Below, piece by piece: positions 31,354-38,795 of a stretch of DNA of 38,939 nucleotides. The notes under the pieces were generated by a model. That model was not told the DNA's origin. It did no database searches and saw nothing but the letters and a program-made list of their open reading frames with translations. A program made the translations under genes and the position numbers. Source of the DNA: Solirubrobacteraceae bacterium (GTDB lineage: Bacteria > Actinomycetota > Thermoleophilia > Solirubrobacterales > Solirubrobacteraceae); contig JADGPL010000027.1 in assembly GCA_017882455.1 (NCBI GenBank), positions 1 to 38,939 on the forward strand, read 5' to 3'. Within the stretch, counting starts at the first letter, position 1. Each line of letters opens with the position of its first letter.

Positions 31354-32304
31354 ATGGCACTCCTCGGCGCGGTGCTCGTGCTCGTGGTCGTGCTGCTCGT
31401 GAGTGCCGCGGGTGGCGCGTCAGCATCGGCGCTGAACCTGTCCGGGACGTGGTCGGCCAGCTACCACTGCGAAGCCGGTGGGTGCGCCGGGAGCGACTTC
31501 CCGGCCACCGACACCCTCAGCCAGGCTGAAGGCTCGAGCGCGGTCACGGGCAGCAACGGTGGCGAAGCCATCACGGGCACGCTGACCGGCAACGCGTTCG
31601 CCTACCGCAGCTCGGTCGGCGGCTACAGCGCCGAAGGCACGCTCACGATCGCCCCCGACGGGCTCTCGTGGTCGGGCCATGTCCACGACAGCAACGGGAC
31701 CAGCGGCACCTACACTGCGACGCGCGCCTCCGCGCCAGCACCCGCGCCGGCCTCCTCACCAAAGCTGGGCGTCTCGGCAGGCCTGATTGCCGCGTCGGGC
31801 GTCGTGCTCGTCCGGGCCAAGGGGTCGAGCGCATTCGCGCCGCTGTCCTCGCAGAGCGTCCTTGCGCTCGGAGCCACCGTCGACGCGACCCACGGGCGCG
31901 TCGTGGTGACGACGGCGGCGCCCCATGGCGGCACGCAGACGGGTGAGTTCTTCGAAGGCGAGTTCGTGCTGACGCAGGCACGCAACGGCATCGTCAGCGC
32001 GACGCTCGCCGGGGGCAGCTACGCGCCCTGCCCGACCGCCCGCGAGCGTGCGCATCGGGCGCGTGTGAGCTCGGCTGGGGGCAAGCAGGTCGTGCGCAAG
32101 CTGTGGGCCAATGCGCACGGGAAGTTCTCGACCAAGGGCAACTATGCGGCCGGCGCGGTGCAGGGCACCGAATGGCTGACCGAGGATCTGTGCGAAGGCA
32201 CGTTGATCCGGGTGACGCGTGACAAGGTCAAGGTCACCGATCTCGTGCGGCACCGCAGCCGGACGGTGAAGGTCGGCCACAGCTATCTCGCCAAGGCGCC
32301 CTGA
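31354..32304 (+). CDS. Secreted protein sharing the C-terminal module of its neighbour
   Basis: This 316-residue protein starts at ATG 31354, with AGGAGG 12 bases upstream. A TTG at 31318 would give a signal peptide with a better basic start (MRYLAARRIPAAM) and is a fair alternative. After the signal core (LVLVVVLLVSAAGG) an N-terminal beta-rich domain of about 100 residues (LNLSGTWSASYHCEAGG, TGTLTGNAFAYRSSVGG, TIAPDGLSWSGHVHDSNGTS) is joined by an Ala/Pro linker to the module found in the preceding protein (about 149-316). The module opens like a FecR domain (ATVDATHGRVVVTTAAPHGG) and ends AGAVQGTEWLTEDLCEGTLI to SYLAKAP. The gap to the previous gene is only about 50 bases, so an operon is likely. 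Confidence 0.88.
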   Translation: MALLGAVLVLVVVLLVSAAGGASASALNLSGTWSASYHCEAGGCAGSDFPATDTLSQAEGSSAVTGSNGGEAITGTLTGNAFAYRSSVGGYSAEGTLTIAPDGLSWSGHVHDSNGTSGTYTATRASAPAPAPASSPKLGVSAGLIAASGVVLVRAKGSSAFAPLSSQSVLALGATVDATHGRVVVTTAAPHGGTQTGEFFEGEFVLTQARNGIVSATLAGGSYAPCPTARERAHRARVSSAGGKQVVRKLWANAHGKFSTKGNYAAGAVQGTEWLTEDLCEGTLIRVTRDKVKVTDLVRHRSRTVKVGHSYLAKAP

Positions 32305-32345
32305 CGCCGCGCGGCGCGTGCCACGGCAGCTGGAGTACGCCCACC

Positions 32346-35300
32346 TCAGACGCGTATAACGGTGCGACGGCCCGCCAGATCCCCGCCCACCGACTGTGTT
32401 CGCGACAGCCAGGCCGGTGGCTCGCCCTCGAGAGCCGCGATAGCGGCGCGACGGCCCGCCGCGCGCGCCTCGTCGATCTGGTGGAACTCCAGCAGGCCGA
32501 CTCCGGAGACCCGCACGCGGATCGTCATGTCGGCGAGGCGGCGAGCGGACTCGTCGGTGTTGGCGCTGCTCAGCAGCGCGATGCGGGCCATCGTCTCGGG
32601 CAGCGAGGGCAGGCGCCGGCGGCGCGGGCGCTTGGCCGCGCCACGCTCGACGGACGTGCCCTCATCCGGTGTGCTCGCGGCTCGCGTGCGTTCTTCGCCA
32701 CCCTTGATGTCCACGGCTAGGACCGGCCCCTCGCCGCTCGAGCTCATCGGCGCCAGCGGCAGATTGTCGAGCAGCGAGCCGTCGATCAGGATGCCCTCGC
32801 CGCGACGCATCGGCGGCGCGATCAGCGGCAACGAGATGCTTGCGCCCACCGCGAGCGCCATCGGCCCGCTGCGGTCGATCACCAGACGGTTGCCGCGCAG
32901 GTTCACGCTCGCGCAGTAGTACGGCCGGCCCAGCTCCTCGACCTGGAGCTCGCCGAATACCCGCTCGAGCATCGCCTCGGCCTTGTGGCCCTTGATCAGC
33001 GCCGATCGCGGAACCGTGTAGTCGTTGATCGGGTTGCGACGCACCCACTCCTCGTAGCAGCAGGCGTCCATCGCGGCGCTGTCGTGACCGCAGGCGAGCA
33101 GGCCGCCGATGAACGAGCCCATGCTCACACCGCCCACGCGGTCGACCACCATGCCCGCGTCCAGGAGCACCTCGAGCACGCCCAGATGCGCGAACGCCCG
33201 AGCTCCACCGCCGCTGAGCACCACGCCCACGGCTCGCCCGCAGAGCCTGCGCGCAGTGCGCGCCAGATCGCGCCGGCGCGTGGGCGAGGCGACGGCGAAC
33301 ACGCTCGCCGGCGCGAGCAGCTCGAGCCAAGGGGCGAGGGTTGCGGAGCCGGCCCTGACCTCGAGCGCCAGCAGATCCGACCCGCGCAGGGCGCCCAGCG
33401 CATCCGAGGCCGGGTCCGGAGCGACGCCTGCCTCGACCGCCACCAGGACGCGGTCGGCGCGCGATCGGCAGAACTCGTTCCACTGGCTCGCGGCCCCCTC
33501 GGGCCCCGCCACCATGATCACCTGGTCGTGTTCCTGCTCGCAGGCCTCCACCAGCGGGGCGAATCTCGCGATCGCCTCTGCCGTCGTGGCGGGTCCCTCC
33601 CCGGAGGCTCCATCCGCCCCTGGATAGAGCACCGCCACCTTGCCCCACGCGCACATCTCGCGACTCAGCTCGTGGGCCAGCTCGAGCAGCTCGACGCCCT
33701 CGGTGGCCGCGCACAGCGCGATCGTCACCGGCCGTGCGCGTCGTGCGACCGGCAGGGCACGGCTCGCCTGCAGCTGGGAGCTGAGCACGCGCGTGAGGCT
33801 GAGAGCCAGCTCGGGCTCGGATCGCAGCAGCGCCTGGAAGCTCGCCGCCTCGATCCGCAGCAGCTCCGTGTCTCGCAACGCGCGCACCGAGGCGCTGCGC
33901 CGGGATTCGCTCAGCAGCGCAAGCTCGCCCAACACAGCACCGCGCGTCAGCGTGTTGATCGCTTCCGGCTTGCTGCGCTCCTGGACCACCTCCAGGTGCC
34001 CCACGCGCACCACGTACACCCCGTCGGCCTCCTCGCCTTCGCGAAACAGCCACTGTCCGCGCTCCAGCCGCACGCTGTCGGCGATGCCCGCTATCTCCTC
34101 GAGCATCTGCTCCGAGAGCCCGGCGAAGACCGGAACGTTGCGCAGGAACTCCGCAACCGATTGGGGCTCGCCCTGTGCACGCTCGCCCTGCGTGTCCGTG
34201 AGGCTCGGAAGCTCCGCCTCCATCAGCCCTTCGGCGGACTCGGGCGCCTCCGGCGCCTGGAGCGCCACGCCGACCCCCGCCGGCGCCTCTTCCGCGCGCT
34301 TGACCACCAGCCCGAGACACGCCACCGATCCCGTCAGGAAGCATGCGCCCGCGAACCACCAGCCGTGCTCGAAGGCGTGCAGCGCCTGCAGCCGGCCGGG
34401 GTTGCCCACGATCGCGATCAGGATCGCCACTCCGATCGCCGCTCCGAGCTGGCGCGCAACCGAGTTCAGCGAGGTGGCCACCGCGAAGCGCGGTCCCGGG
34501 ACCGATCCCACCGCAGCGCCGCTCAGCGTCGGGAAGCTCAGCCCGGCCCCGATCCCCAGGATCACCATCCCGGGCAGCCAGCCGGTGAGGAAGTCCGCCT
34601 TCACCCCCAGCGTCTCCGCGAAGTAGGCCATGCCACCGGCCCAGATCAGCGCGCCCGGGACCACCACGGCGCGATGTCCGACGCGTTCGACCAACCGGCT
34701 CGCCGGGCCTGCCACGGCCATGGCGGTGAACGGCCCCGGCGTCAGAGCCAGCCCGGCCGTGAGGATCGAGTAGTGCCACACCCCGGTCAGGAACAGGACG
34801 TTGCAGAGCGTGTACGCGTAGAAGCCGCCGGCCATCACCACGGTTACGCCGTTCGAGAGCGCGAACGCACGGATGCGCATCAGCGAAAGATCGATCACAG
34901 GTGCGCGATGGCGAGCGGCGCGCAGCGTGAAGTACACGCCGAGCAGGATCGCCACTGCGAACGCACCAATAATTCGACCGTTCGACCAACCCCATTCCTG
35001 ACCCTTGACCACGGCGAGCACCAACGAGGCGATGGCCAGCGCCAACACGGCGCCCCCGAGGAGATCCGGCATGCGCCGGCGACCTGGCGCGCGACTCTCC
35101 ACGAGCACCCGCTGGGCCAACACGAACGCCGCCAGGCCCACCGGCACGTTCACGAGGAACACCAGCCGCCAGTTGGACGCGGTGATCAGCAGGCCGCCGA
35201 GCGGGGGGCCGATGCCGGCGGCGAGCGCCGCGACCGCCGACCACAGCGCCACTGCGTGCATGCGCTCGCTCGCCTCGTGGGCCTCGAGCACGATCGCCAG

Positions 35301-35702
35301 CGAGCTCGGCACGAGCATCGCCGCGCCCGCCGCCTGGATCACCCGCGCGCCCACGAGGAAGCTCAGCGACGGGGAGATCGCGCACAGCGCCGAGGCGAGT
35401 GTGAAGGCGATCAACGCGGCCGAGAACACGCGGCGGCGGCCGAGCAGATCGGCCAGTTGCCCACCCCCCACGAGAAACGCCGCAAACACGACGTTGTAGG
35501 CGTTCAGCACCCACGACACGCTCGACAGGCGTGAGCCCGCGAAGTCGTGGGCGATGTTGGGAACGGCGATGTTCACGATCGTGGCGTCCACGAATGCCAT
35601 GAACGTGCCGAGCACCGCCACCGCCAGCACGACTCTGGGCGAGGAGATGCGTCGCGTCCGCGCTCCCACCGCTGGTGCCGCCAGTGTCCCCGTGCCGCCC
35701 AA
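32346..35702 (-). CDS. MFS transporter - cyclic-nucleotide-binding - patatin lipase fusion
   Basis: This is a 1118-residue protein in one uninterrupted frame. Residues about 25-475 are a 14-helix DHA2 (EmrB/QacA) drug:H+ antiporter: FMAFVDATIVNIAVPNIAHD, GGGQLADLLGRRRVFSAAL (motif A) and LAAGIGPPLGGLLI (motif C). A 40-residue linker leads to a CRP-type domain at about 515-640 (VPVFAGLSEQMLEEIAG, REGEEADGVYVVRVG, GELALLSESRRSASVRAL). An NTE-like intermediate region follows, then a patatin phospholipase at about 822-990. That has the oxyanion loop VLSGGGARAFAHLG, Ser in GGVSMGSFIGG (near 857) and Asp in DGSLLDNLPLAP (near 972). All catalytic and transport motifs are present. TTG 35702 or GTG 35669 could be the start; an internal ATG at 34223 could yield a soluble CNBD-lipase. 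It presumably couples cyclic nucleotide to lipid hydrolysis at the membrane. Confidence 0.9.
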   Translation of the reverse strand: MGGTGTLAAPAVGARTRRISSPRVVLAVAVLGTFMAFVDATIVNIAVPNIAHDFAGSRLSSVSWVLNAYNVVFAAFLVGGGQLADLLGRRRVFSAALIAFTLASALCAISPSLSFLVGARVIQAAGAAMLVPSSLAIVLEAHEASERMHAVALWSAVAALAAGIGPPLGGLLITASNWRLVFLVNVPVGLAAFVLAQRVLVESRAPGRRRMPDLLGGAVLALAIASLVLAVVKGQEWGWSNGRIIGAFAVAILLGVYFTLRAARHRAPVIDLSLMRIRAFALSNGVTVVMAGGFYAYTLCNVLFLTGVWHYSILTAGLALTPGPFTAMAVAGPASRLVERVGHRAVVVPGALIWAGGMAYFAETLGVKADFLTGWLPGMVILGIGAGLSFPTLSGAAVGSVPGPRFAVATSLNSVARQLGAAIGVAILIAIVGNPGRLQALHAFEHGWWFAGACFLTGSVACLGLVVKRAEEAPAGVGVALQAPEAPESAEGLMEAELPSLTDTQGERAQGEPQSVAEFLRNVPVFAGLSEQMLEEIAGIADSVRLERGQWLFREGEEADGVYVVRVGHLEVVQERSKPEAINTLTRGAVLGELALLSESRRSASVRALRDTELLRIEAASFQALLRSEPELALSLTRVLSSQLQASRALPVARRARPVTIALCAATEGVELLELAHELSREMCAWGKVAVLYPGADGASGEGPATTAEAIARFAPLVEACEQEHDQVIMVAGPEGAASQWNEFCRSRADRVLVAVEAGVAPDPASDALGALRGSDLLALEVRAGSATLAPWLELLAPASVFAVASPTRRRDLARTARRLCGRAVGVVLSGGGARAFAHLGVLEVLLDAGMVVDRVGGVSMGSFIGGLLACGHDSAAMDACCYEEWVRRNPINDYTVPRSALIKGHKAEAMLERVFGELQVEELGRPYYCASVNLRGNRLVIDRSGPMALAVGASISLPLIAPPMRRGEGILIDGSLLDNLPLAPMSSSGEGPVLAVDIKGGEERTRAASTPDEGTSVERGAAKRPRRRRLPSLPETMARIALLSSANTDESARRLADMTIRVRVSGVGLLEFHQIDEARAAGRRAAIAALEGEPPAWLSRTQSVGGDLAGRRTVIRV

Positions 35703-35710
35703 GGTGCCGG

Positions 35711-35722
35711 ATTTTATGTCAA
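35711..35722 (-). promoter_or_regulatory. Promoter-like TTGACATAAAAT before the fusion gene
   Basis: On the minus strand the AT-rich 12-mer TTGACATAAAAT lies 9 bases upstream of the TTG start of the fusion gene, a sharp contrast with the GC-rich surroundings. TAAAAT resembles a -10 box; if it is one, transcription would begin within a few bases of the start codon and the mRNA would be leaderless. No -35 at the normal distance is clear. Confidence 0.35.
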
Positions 35723-35732
35723 GGGTGATGGG

Positions 35733-36174
35733 CTAATTGCAGCCGGTGATGCCGCCGTCGAGCGGAATCACCGTACCCGTGACGTATGCGCCGGCCCGCG
35801 AGGCCAGGAACAGGGTCAGGCCGGCGACGTCGTCCGGGTGCCCGATGCGTCCGAGCGGCACCGAGCGCTCGATCGCCTCGCGCGACTCCGGGTCCGCGAG
35901 CGCGAAGGCCATCATCTTGCTCTCGAACGGTCCCGGTGCGATCGCGTTCACCGTGATGTGATCCGAGGCCAGGCGCTTTGCCAGGTGCCTGGTGAGCACA
36001 CTCGCCGAACGCGGCCAGCTCCTGCGCGGTGCCCTGCACGTCTGCGCTCTTGCGCGATGAGACGATCACGCGGGCGCCAGCCTGCACCAGGCCCCTGGCG
36101 ATCATCAGCCCGATGCCGCGCGAGCCTCCCGTCACGAGGGCGCTCTTGCCCGAGACGTCGAACAGCTCGCTCAC
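35733..36174 (-). pseudogene. Short-chain dehydrogenase with internal deletion and frameshift
   Basis: From GTG 36174 the frame gives VSELFDVSGKSALVTGGSRG with IGLMIARGLVQAGARVIVSS and ends near AQELAAFGE, the NAD(P)-binding half of an SDR (TGGSRGIG motif). Another frame resumes at LTRHLAKRLASDHITVNAIA with PGPFESKMMAFALADPES and ends LFLASRAGAYVTGTVIPLDG, the normal C-terminus. About 110-120 residues between them are missing, including the NNAG strand and the catalytic Ser-Tyr-Lys. The joint is at about 35996-36004. The gene starts 2 bases after the enoyl-CoA hydratase stop, so it was the second gene of that operon. It cannot be catalytically active as written. Confidence 0.88.
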
Positions 36175-36176
36175 GC

Positions 36177-36980
36177 TCAGTCCGCGAACTCCGCCGGACG
36201 CTTCTCCAGGAAGGCGCCGATCGCCTCGGGCACGGCCTGGCCGAAGGTGCTCATGATCTGCTGGCGGTCCTCGTACTCGATCGCCGCCTGCTCGGAGGGG
36301 ATCTCCAGGGCCGTCCAGATGCCGCGCTTGGTCAGGCGCACGCCCCACGGCGCCAGCGAGGAGATCTGCTCCGCCGATTCCACCGCGCGCTCGAGCAGCC
36401 GCCCGTCGTTGACCACGTCGGCCACGAGACCGATGCGAAGCGCCTCCTCGGCATCCACCCGGCGGCCGGTCAGCATCAGCTCGTGCGAGCGCGAGGCGCC
36501 GATCAGCCGCGGCAAGAGCCAGCTCGTGCCCATGTCGCAGTTGGACACCCCGATGTTGATGAAGGCCGCCCGGAACACCGCCTCGGGGCTCGCATAGCGG
36601 ATGTCGCAGCCGAGGCTCAGAGCCAGTCCGAAGCCGGCAGCAGGACCGTTGACGGCCGCGATCACCGGCTGCGGCAACGCGCGCAGTGCGAGGATCAGCA
36701 TCGACATGTGCTGTTGGTTGCCCAGGCGGTCGCGCGGTTCGTCGTTGCCGTCATTGCCGGGGGCCGCCCCGTAGCCGTGCAGATCGAGGCCCGCGCAGAA
36801 GCCGCGCCCGGCGCCCGTCAGGATCACCGCGCGGCACGAGCGGTCGGTTGCGATCGAGCGCAGCTGCGCGTGGAGCTCCTCACACAGCTCCGAGGTCATC
36901 GCGTTGAGCTGCTCGGGGCGGTTGAGCGTCAGCCGGCGAACGTGCGGGGCGGGATCCTCGACGAGCAGAAGCGCAGTCAT
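36177..36980 (-). CDS. Enoyl-CoA hydratase/isomerase family protein
   Basis: This is a 267-residue crotonase-fold protein. The CoA-binding oxyanion loops are seen in AVILTGAGRGFCAGLDLHGY and AAVNGPAAGFGLALSLGCDI. The region that carries the two catalytic Glu in true hydratases reads FRAAFINIGVSNCDMGTSWL, where the first Glu position appears to be Asn or Ile and the second Asp. It therefore belongs to EchA-type actinobacterial proteins whose reaction is uncertain. The C-terminus is the usual EAIGAFLEKRPAEF. ATG 36980. An SDR gene, now broken, starts 2 bases after its stop, which suggests beta-oxidation-like or side-chain degradation steps. It is divergent from a PfkB kinase. Confidence 0.93.
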   Translation of the reverse strand: MTALLLVEDPAPHVRRLTLNRPEQLNAMTSELCEELHAQLRSIATDRSCRAVILTGAGRGFCAGLDLHGYGAAPGNDGNDEPRDRLGNQQHMSMLILALRALPQPVIAAVNGPAAGFGLALSLGCDIRYASPEAVFRAAFINIGVSNCDMGTSWLLPRLIGASRSHELMLTGRRVDAEEALRIGLVADVVNDGRLLERAVESAEQISSLAPWGVRLTKRGIWTALEIPSEQAAIEYEDRQQIMSTFGQAVPEAIGAFLEKRPAEFAD

Positions 36981-37041
36981 CGCTCGGCCATCCTATGTCC
37001 TTGCCGCGTATGTGAGACTGGCGCGCGTGCACGCAGCTCGA

Positions 37042-37866
37042 GTGAAGGTGGCCGTGGTCGGCCATGTGGAGTGGGTGCAGTTCGCACGCGTGGGCCACGT
37101 TCCAGTCGCGGGCGAGGTCGTCCACGCCCGCGACGCATTCGAGGAGCCGGCCGGCGGCGGCGCCGTGGCCGCCGTGCAGCTGGCTCGCCTCGCCGGCGAG
37201 GCTCTGTTCGTGACGGCCCTGGGTGATGACGTGGACGGGCGACGCTCGGCCGAGCGTCTGGAGGAGCTGGGCGTCAGCGTCAGTGCAGCGATCCAGCAGG
37301 CTCCAACGCGCCGAGCGGTCACGCTGGTGGACGACGCCGGAGAGCGCACCATCACCACATTCGGCGAGCGTCTGGATCCGGAGGGCGAGCAGGCGCTGGG
37401 GCTGGGCGACGATGTCGACGCGATCTTCTTCACCGCCGGGAACCTCGACACACTGCGCGCGGCGCGTGCCGCCGCGCGGATCCTCGTGGCCAGTCCGAGA
37501 GCCCGGCACGCCCTCGGCCACGGCGTGCCACTCGACGCGCTCGTGTTGAGCGCCGGCGATCAGATCGAGCGCGGGGAGGCCGTCCGTGCCGAAGGCGAGG
37601 CGGCGATCGTCCTCTGGACCGAGGGAGCGCGCGGGGGTAGCTACCGGCAGAGCTCGGGTGAGGAGGGCAGATGGTCCGCGGCTGCTCTGCCGGGTGATCC
37701 CGTGGACTCCTACGGCTGCGGCGACTCGTTCGCCGCCGGGCTCGCCTACGGGCTCGGCGCGGGCCTGGCGCTCGAGGACGCGCTCGCGCTCGCCGCCAGA
37801 TGCGGAGCTGTGTGCCTCGCCGGCCGCGGACCCTACGAGCGGCAGCTCACGAGCGCGGACCTCTAG
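37042..37866 (+). CDS. PfkB family carbohydrate kinase
   Basis: This is a 274-residue ribokinase-fold kinase. The substrate-binding Gly-rich segment is AFEEPAGGGAVAAVQLARLA, and VTALGDDVDGRRSAERLEEL and RRAVTLVDDAGERTITTFGE follow as in PfkB proteins. The C-terminal signature is DSYGCGDSFAAGLAYGLGAG, where the usual GAGD is GCGD; the catalytic Asp is kept (near residue 228). It would phosphorylate a sugar or nucleoside using ATP; specificity is unknown. Family members usually run to 300 residues, so this is short. GTG 37042 gives MKVAVVGHVEW, the family-like start; GTG 37027 is possible. The stop lies 11 bases before the next crotonase gene, so the two are likely cotranscribed. Confidence 0.85.
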   Translation: MKVAVVGHVEWVQFARVGHVPVAGEVVHARDAFEEPAGGGAVAAVQLARLAGEALFVTALGDDVDGRRSAERLEELGVSVSAAIQQAPTRRAVTLVDDAGERTITTFGERLDPEGEQALGLGDDVDAIFFTAGNLDTLRAARAAARILVASPRARHALGHGVPLDALVLSAGDQIERGEAVRAEGEAAIVLWTEGARGGSYRQSSGEEGRWSAAALPGDPVDSYGCGDSFAAGLAYGLGAGLALEDALALAARCGAVCLAGRGPYERQLTSADL

Positions 37867-37877
37867 GCTCTGCGGCC

Positions 37878-38759
37878 ATGGGCTTCGAACAGATCACCAG
37901 CGACGCGCCGCAGATCTCCACCGAGTTGAGCGATCGCGTGCTCACGATCACCCTGAACCGCCCCGAGCGGCTGAACGCCTGGACCGGGCAGATGGGCGGG
38001 GAGCTGATGGCCGCCTTCGACCGCGCCGACGCCGACGACGAGGTGCGGGCGGTCATCGTCACAGGCGCCGGCCGCGGCTTCTGCGCCGGCGCCGACCTGG
38101 CCAGCGGCGGCGAGACCTTCGACTACAAGGCCCGTGCGGGCGTGGACGAGGACGCGACGCCGCGAGACAACGGCGGTCAGTTCACGCTGCGGATCTTCCA
38201 GTCCAAGAAGCCCGTGATCGCGGCCATCAACGGTCCGGCCGTGGGCGTGGGCGCGACCATGACGCTGCCCATGGACGTGCGCCTGGCCGCCGACGACGCG
38301 CGCATGGGCTTCGTCTTCGCGCGCCGCGGGATCATCCCCGAGGCCTGCTCCAGCTGGTTCCTGCCGCGCGTCGTTGGCATCAGCCGCGCGATGGAGTGGG
38401 TTGCCACGGGACGCGTGTTCTCAGCCCAGGAGGGCCTCGAGGCCGGCCTGCTGCGCAGCCTGCATCCCGCGGGGGAGCTGCTCGAGGCCGCCAACGCCCT
38501 CGCCCGTGAGATCGCCGAGAACACCGCGCCCGTCTCCGTCGCGCTCGCCCGCCAGCTGATGTGGCGGATGCTCGGCGCCGAGCATCCGATGCTCGCCCAC
38601 CGCGCCGACTCCCGCGGCATGTTCGCGCGCGGCCAATCGGCCGACGCCGTCGAGGGCATCACCGCCTTTCTCGAGAAGCGCCCCGCGAGCTTTCCCGATC
38701 GCGTCAGCGACGGGCTGCCCGAGATCATGCCGTGGTGGAGCGAGCCCGAGTTCGAGTAG
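37878..38759 (+). CDS. Enoyl-CoA hydratase/isomerase family protein
   Basis: This is a 293-residue crotonase-fold protein. The oxyanion loops are VIVTGAGRGFCAGADLASGG and VIAAINGPAVGVGATMTLPM with DVRLAADDARMGF. The active-site helix reads FARRGIIPEACSSWFLPRVV, keeping the second catalytic Glu (IIPEA) but not the first, as in several EchA proteins acting on CoA esters other than simple enoyl-CoA. The C-terminus has EGITAFLEKRPASFPDRVSD. ATG 37878 follows the PfkB stop by 11 bases. It resembles the crotonase at 36177-36980 (for example in GRGFCAG, SWLLPR/SWFLPR and FLEKRPA), so the pair may be an old duplication now on opposite strands. Confidence 0.93.
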   Translation: MGFEQITSDAPQISTELSDRVLTITLNRPERLNAWTGQMGGELMAAFDRADADDEVRAVIVTGAGRGFCAGADLASGGETFDYKARAGVDEDATPRDNGGQFTLRIFQSKKPVIAAINGPAVGVGATMTLPMDVRLAADDARMGFVFARRGIIPEACSSWFLPRVVGISRAMEWVATGRVFSAQEGLEAGLLRSLHPAGELLEAANALAREIAENTAPVSVALARQLMWRMLGAEHPMLAHRADSRGMFARGQSADAVEGITAFLEKRPASFPDRVSDGLPEIMPWWSEPEFE

Positions 38760-38779
38760 CGCGCGCCCCGCGACAGGGT

Positions 38780-38795
38780 CGGTCCATTGGGACCG
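38780..38795 (+). terminator. Hairpin after the last crotonase gene
   Basis: CGGTCC-ATTG-GGACCG is a perfect 6-bp stem with a 4-base loop, 21 bases after the stop. A T5 run follows only at 38835-38839. The remaining bases to 38939 show no gene. Confidence 0.35.

Noticed and set aside
32985-35534. Very long open plus-strand frame opposite the transporter-lipase fusion
   Set aside because: Composition is Arg/His/Gln-rich and repetitive, while the minus-strand frame has complete conserved domains. It is a shadow.
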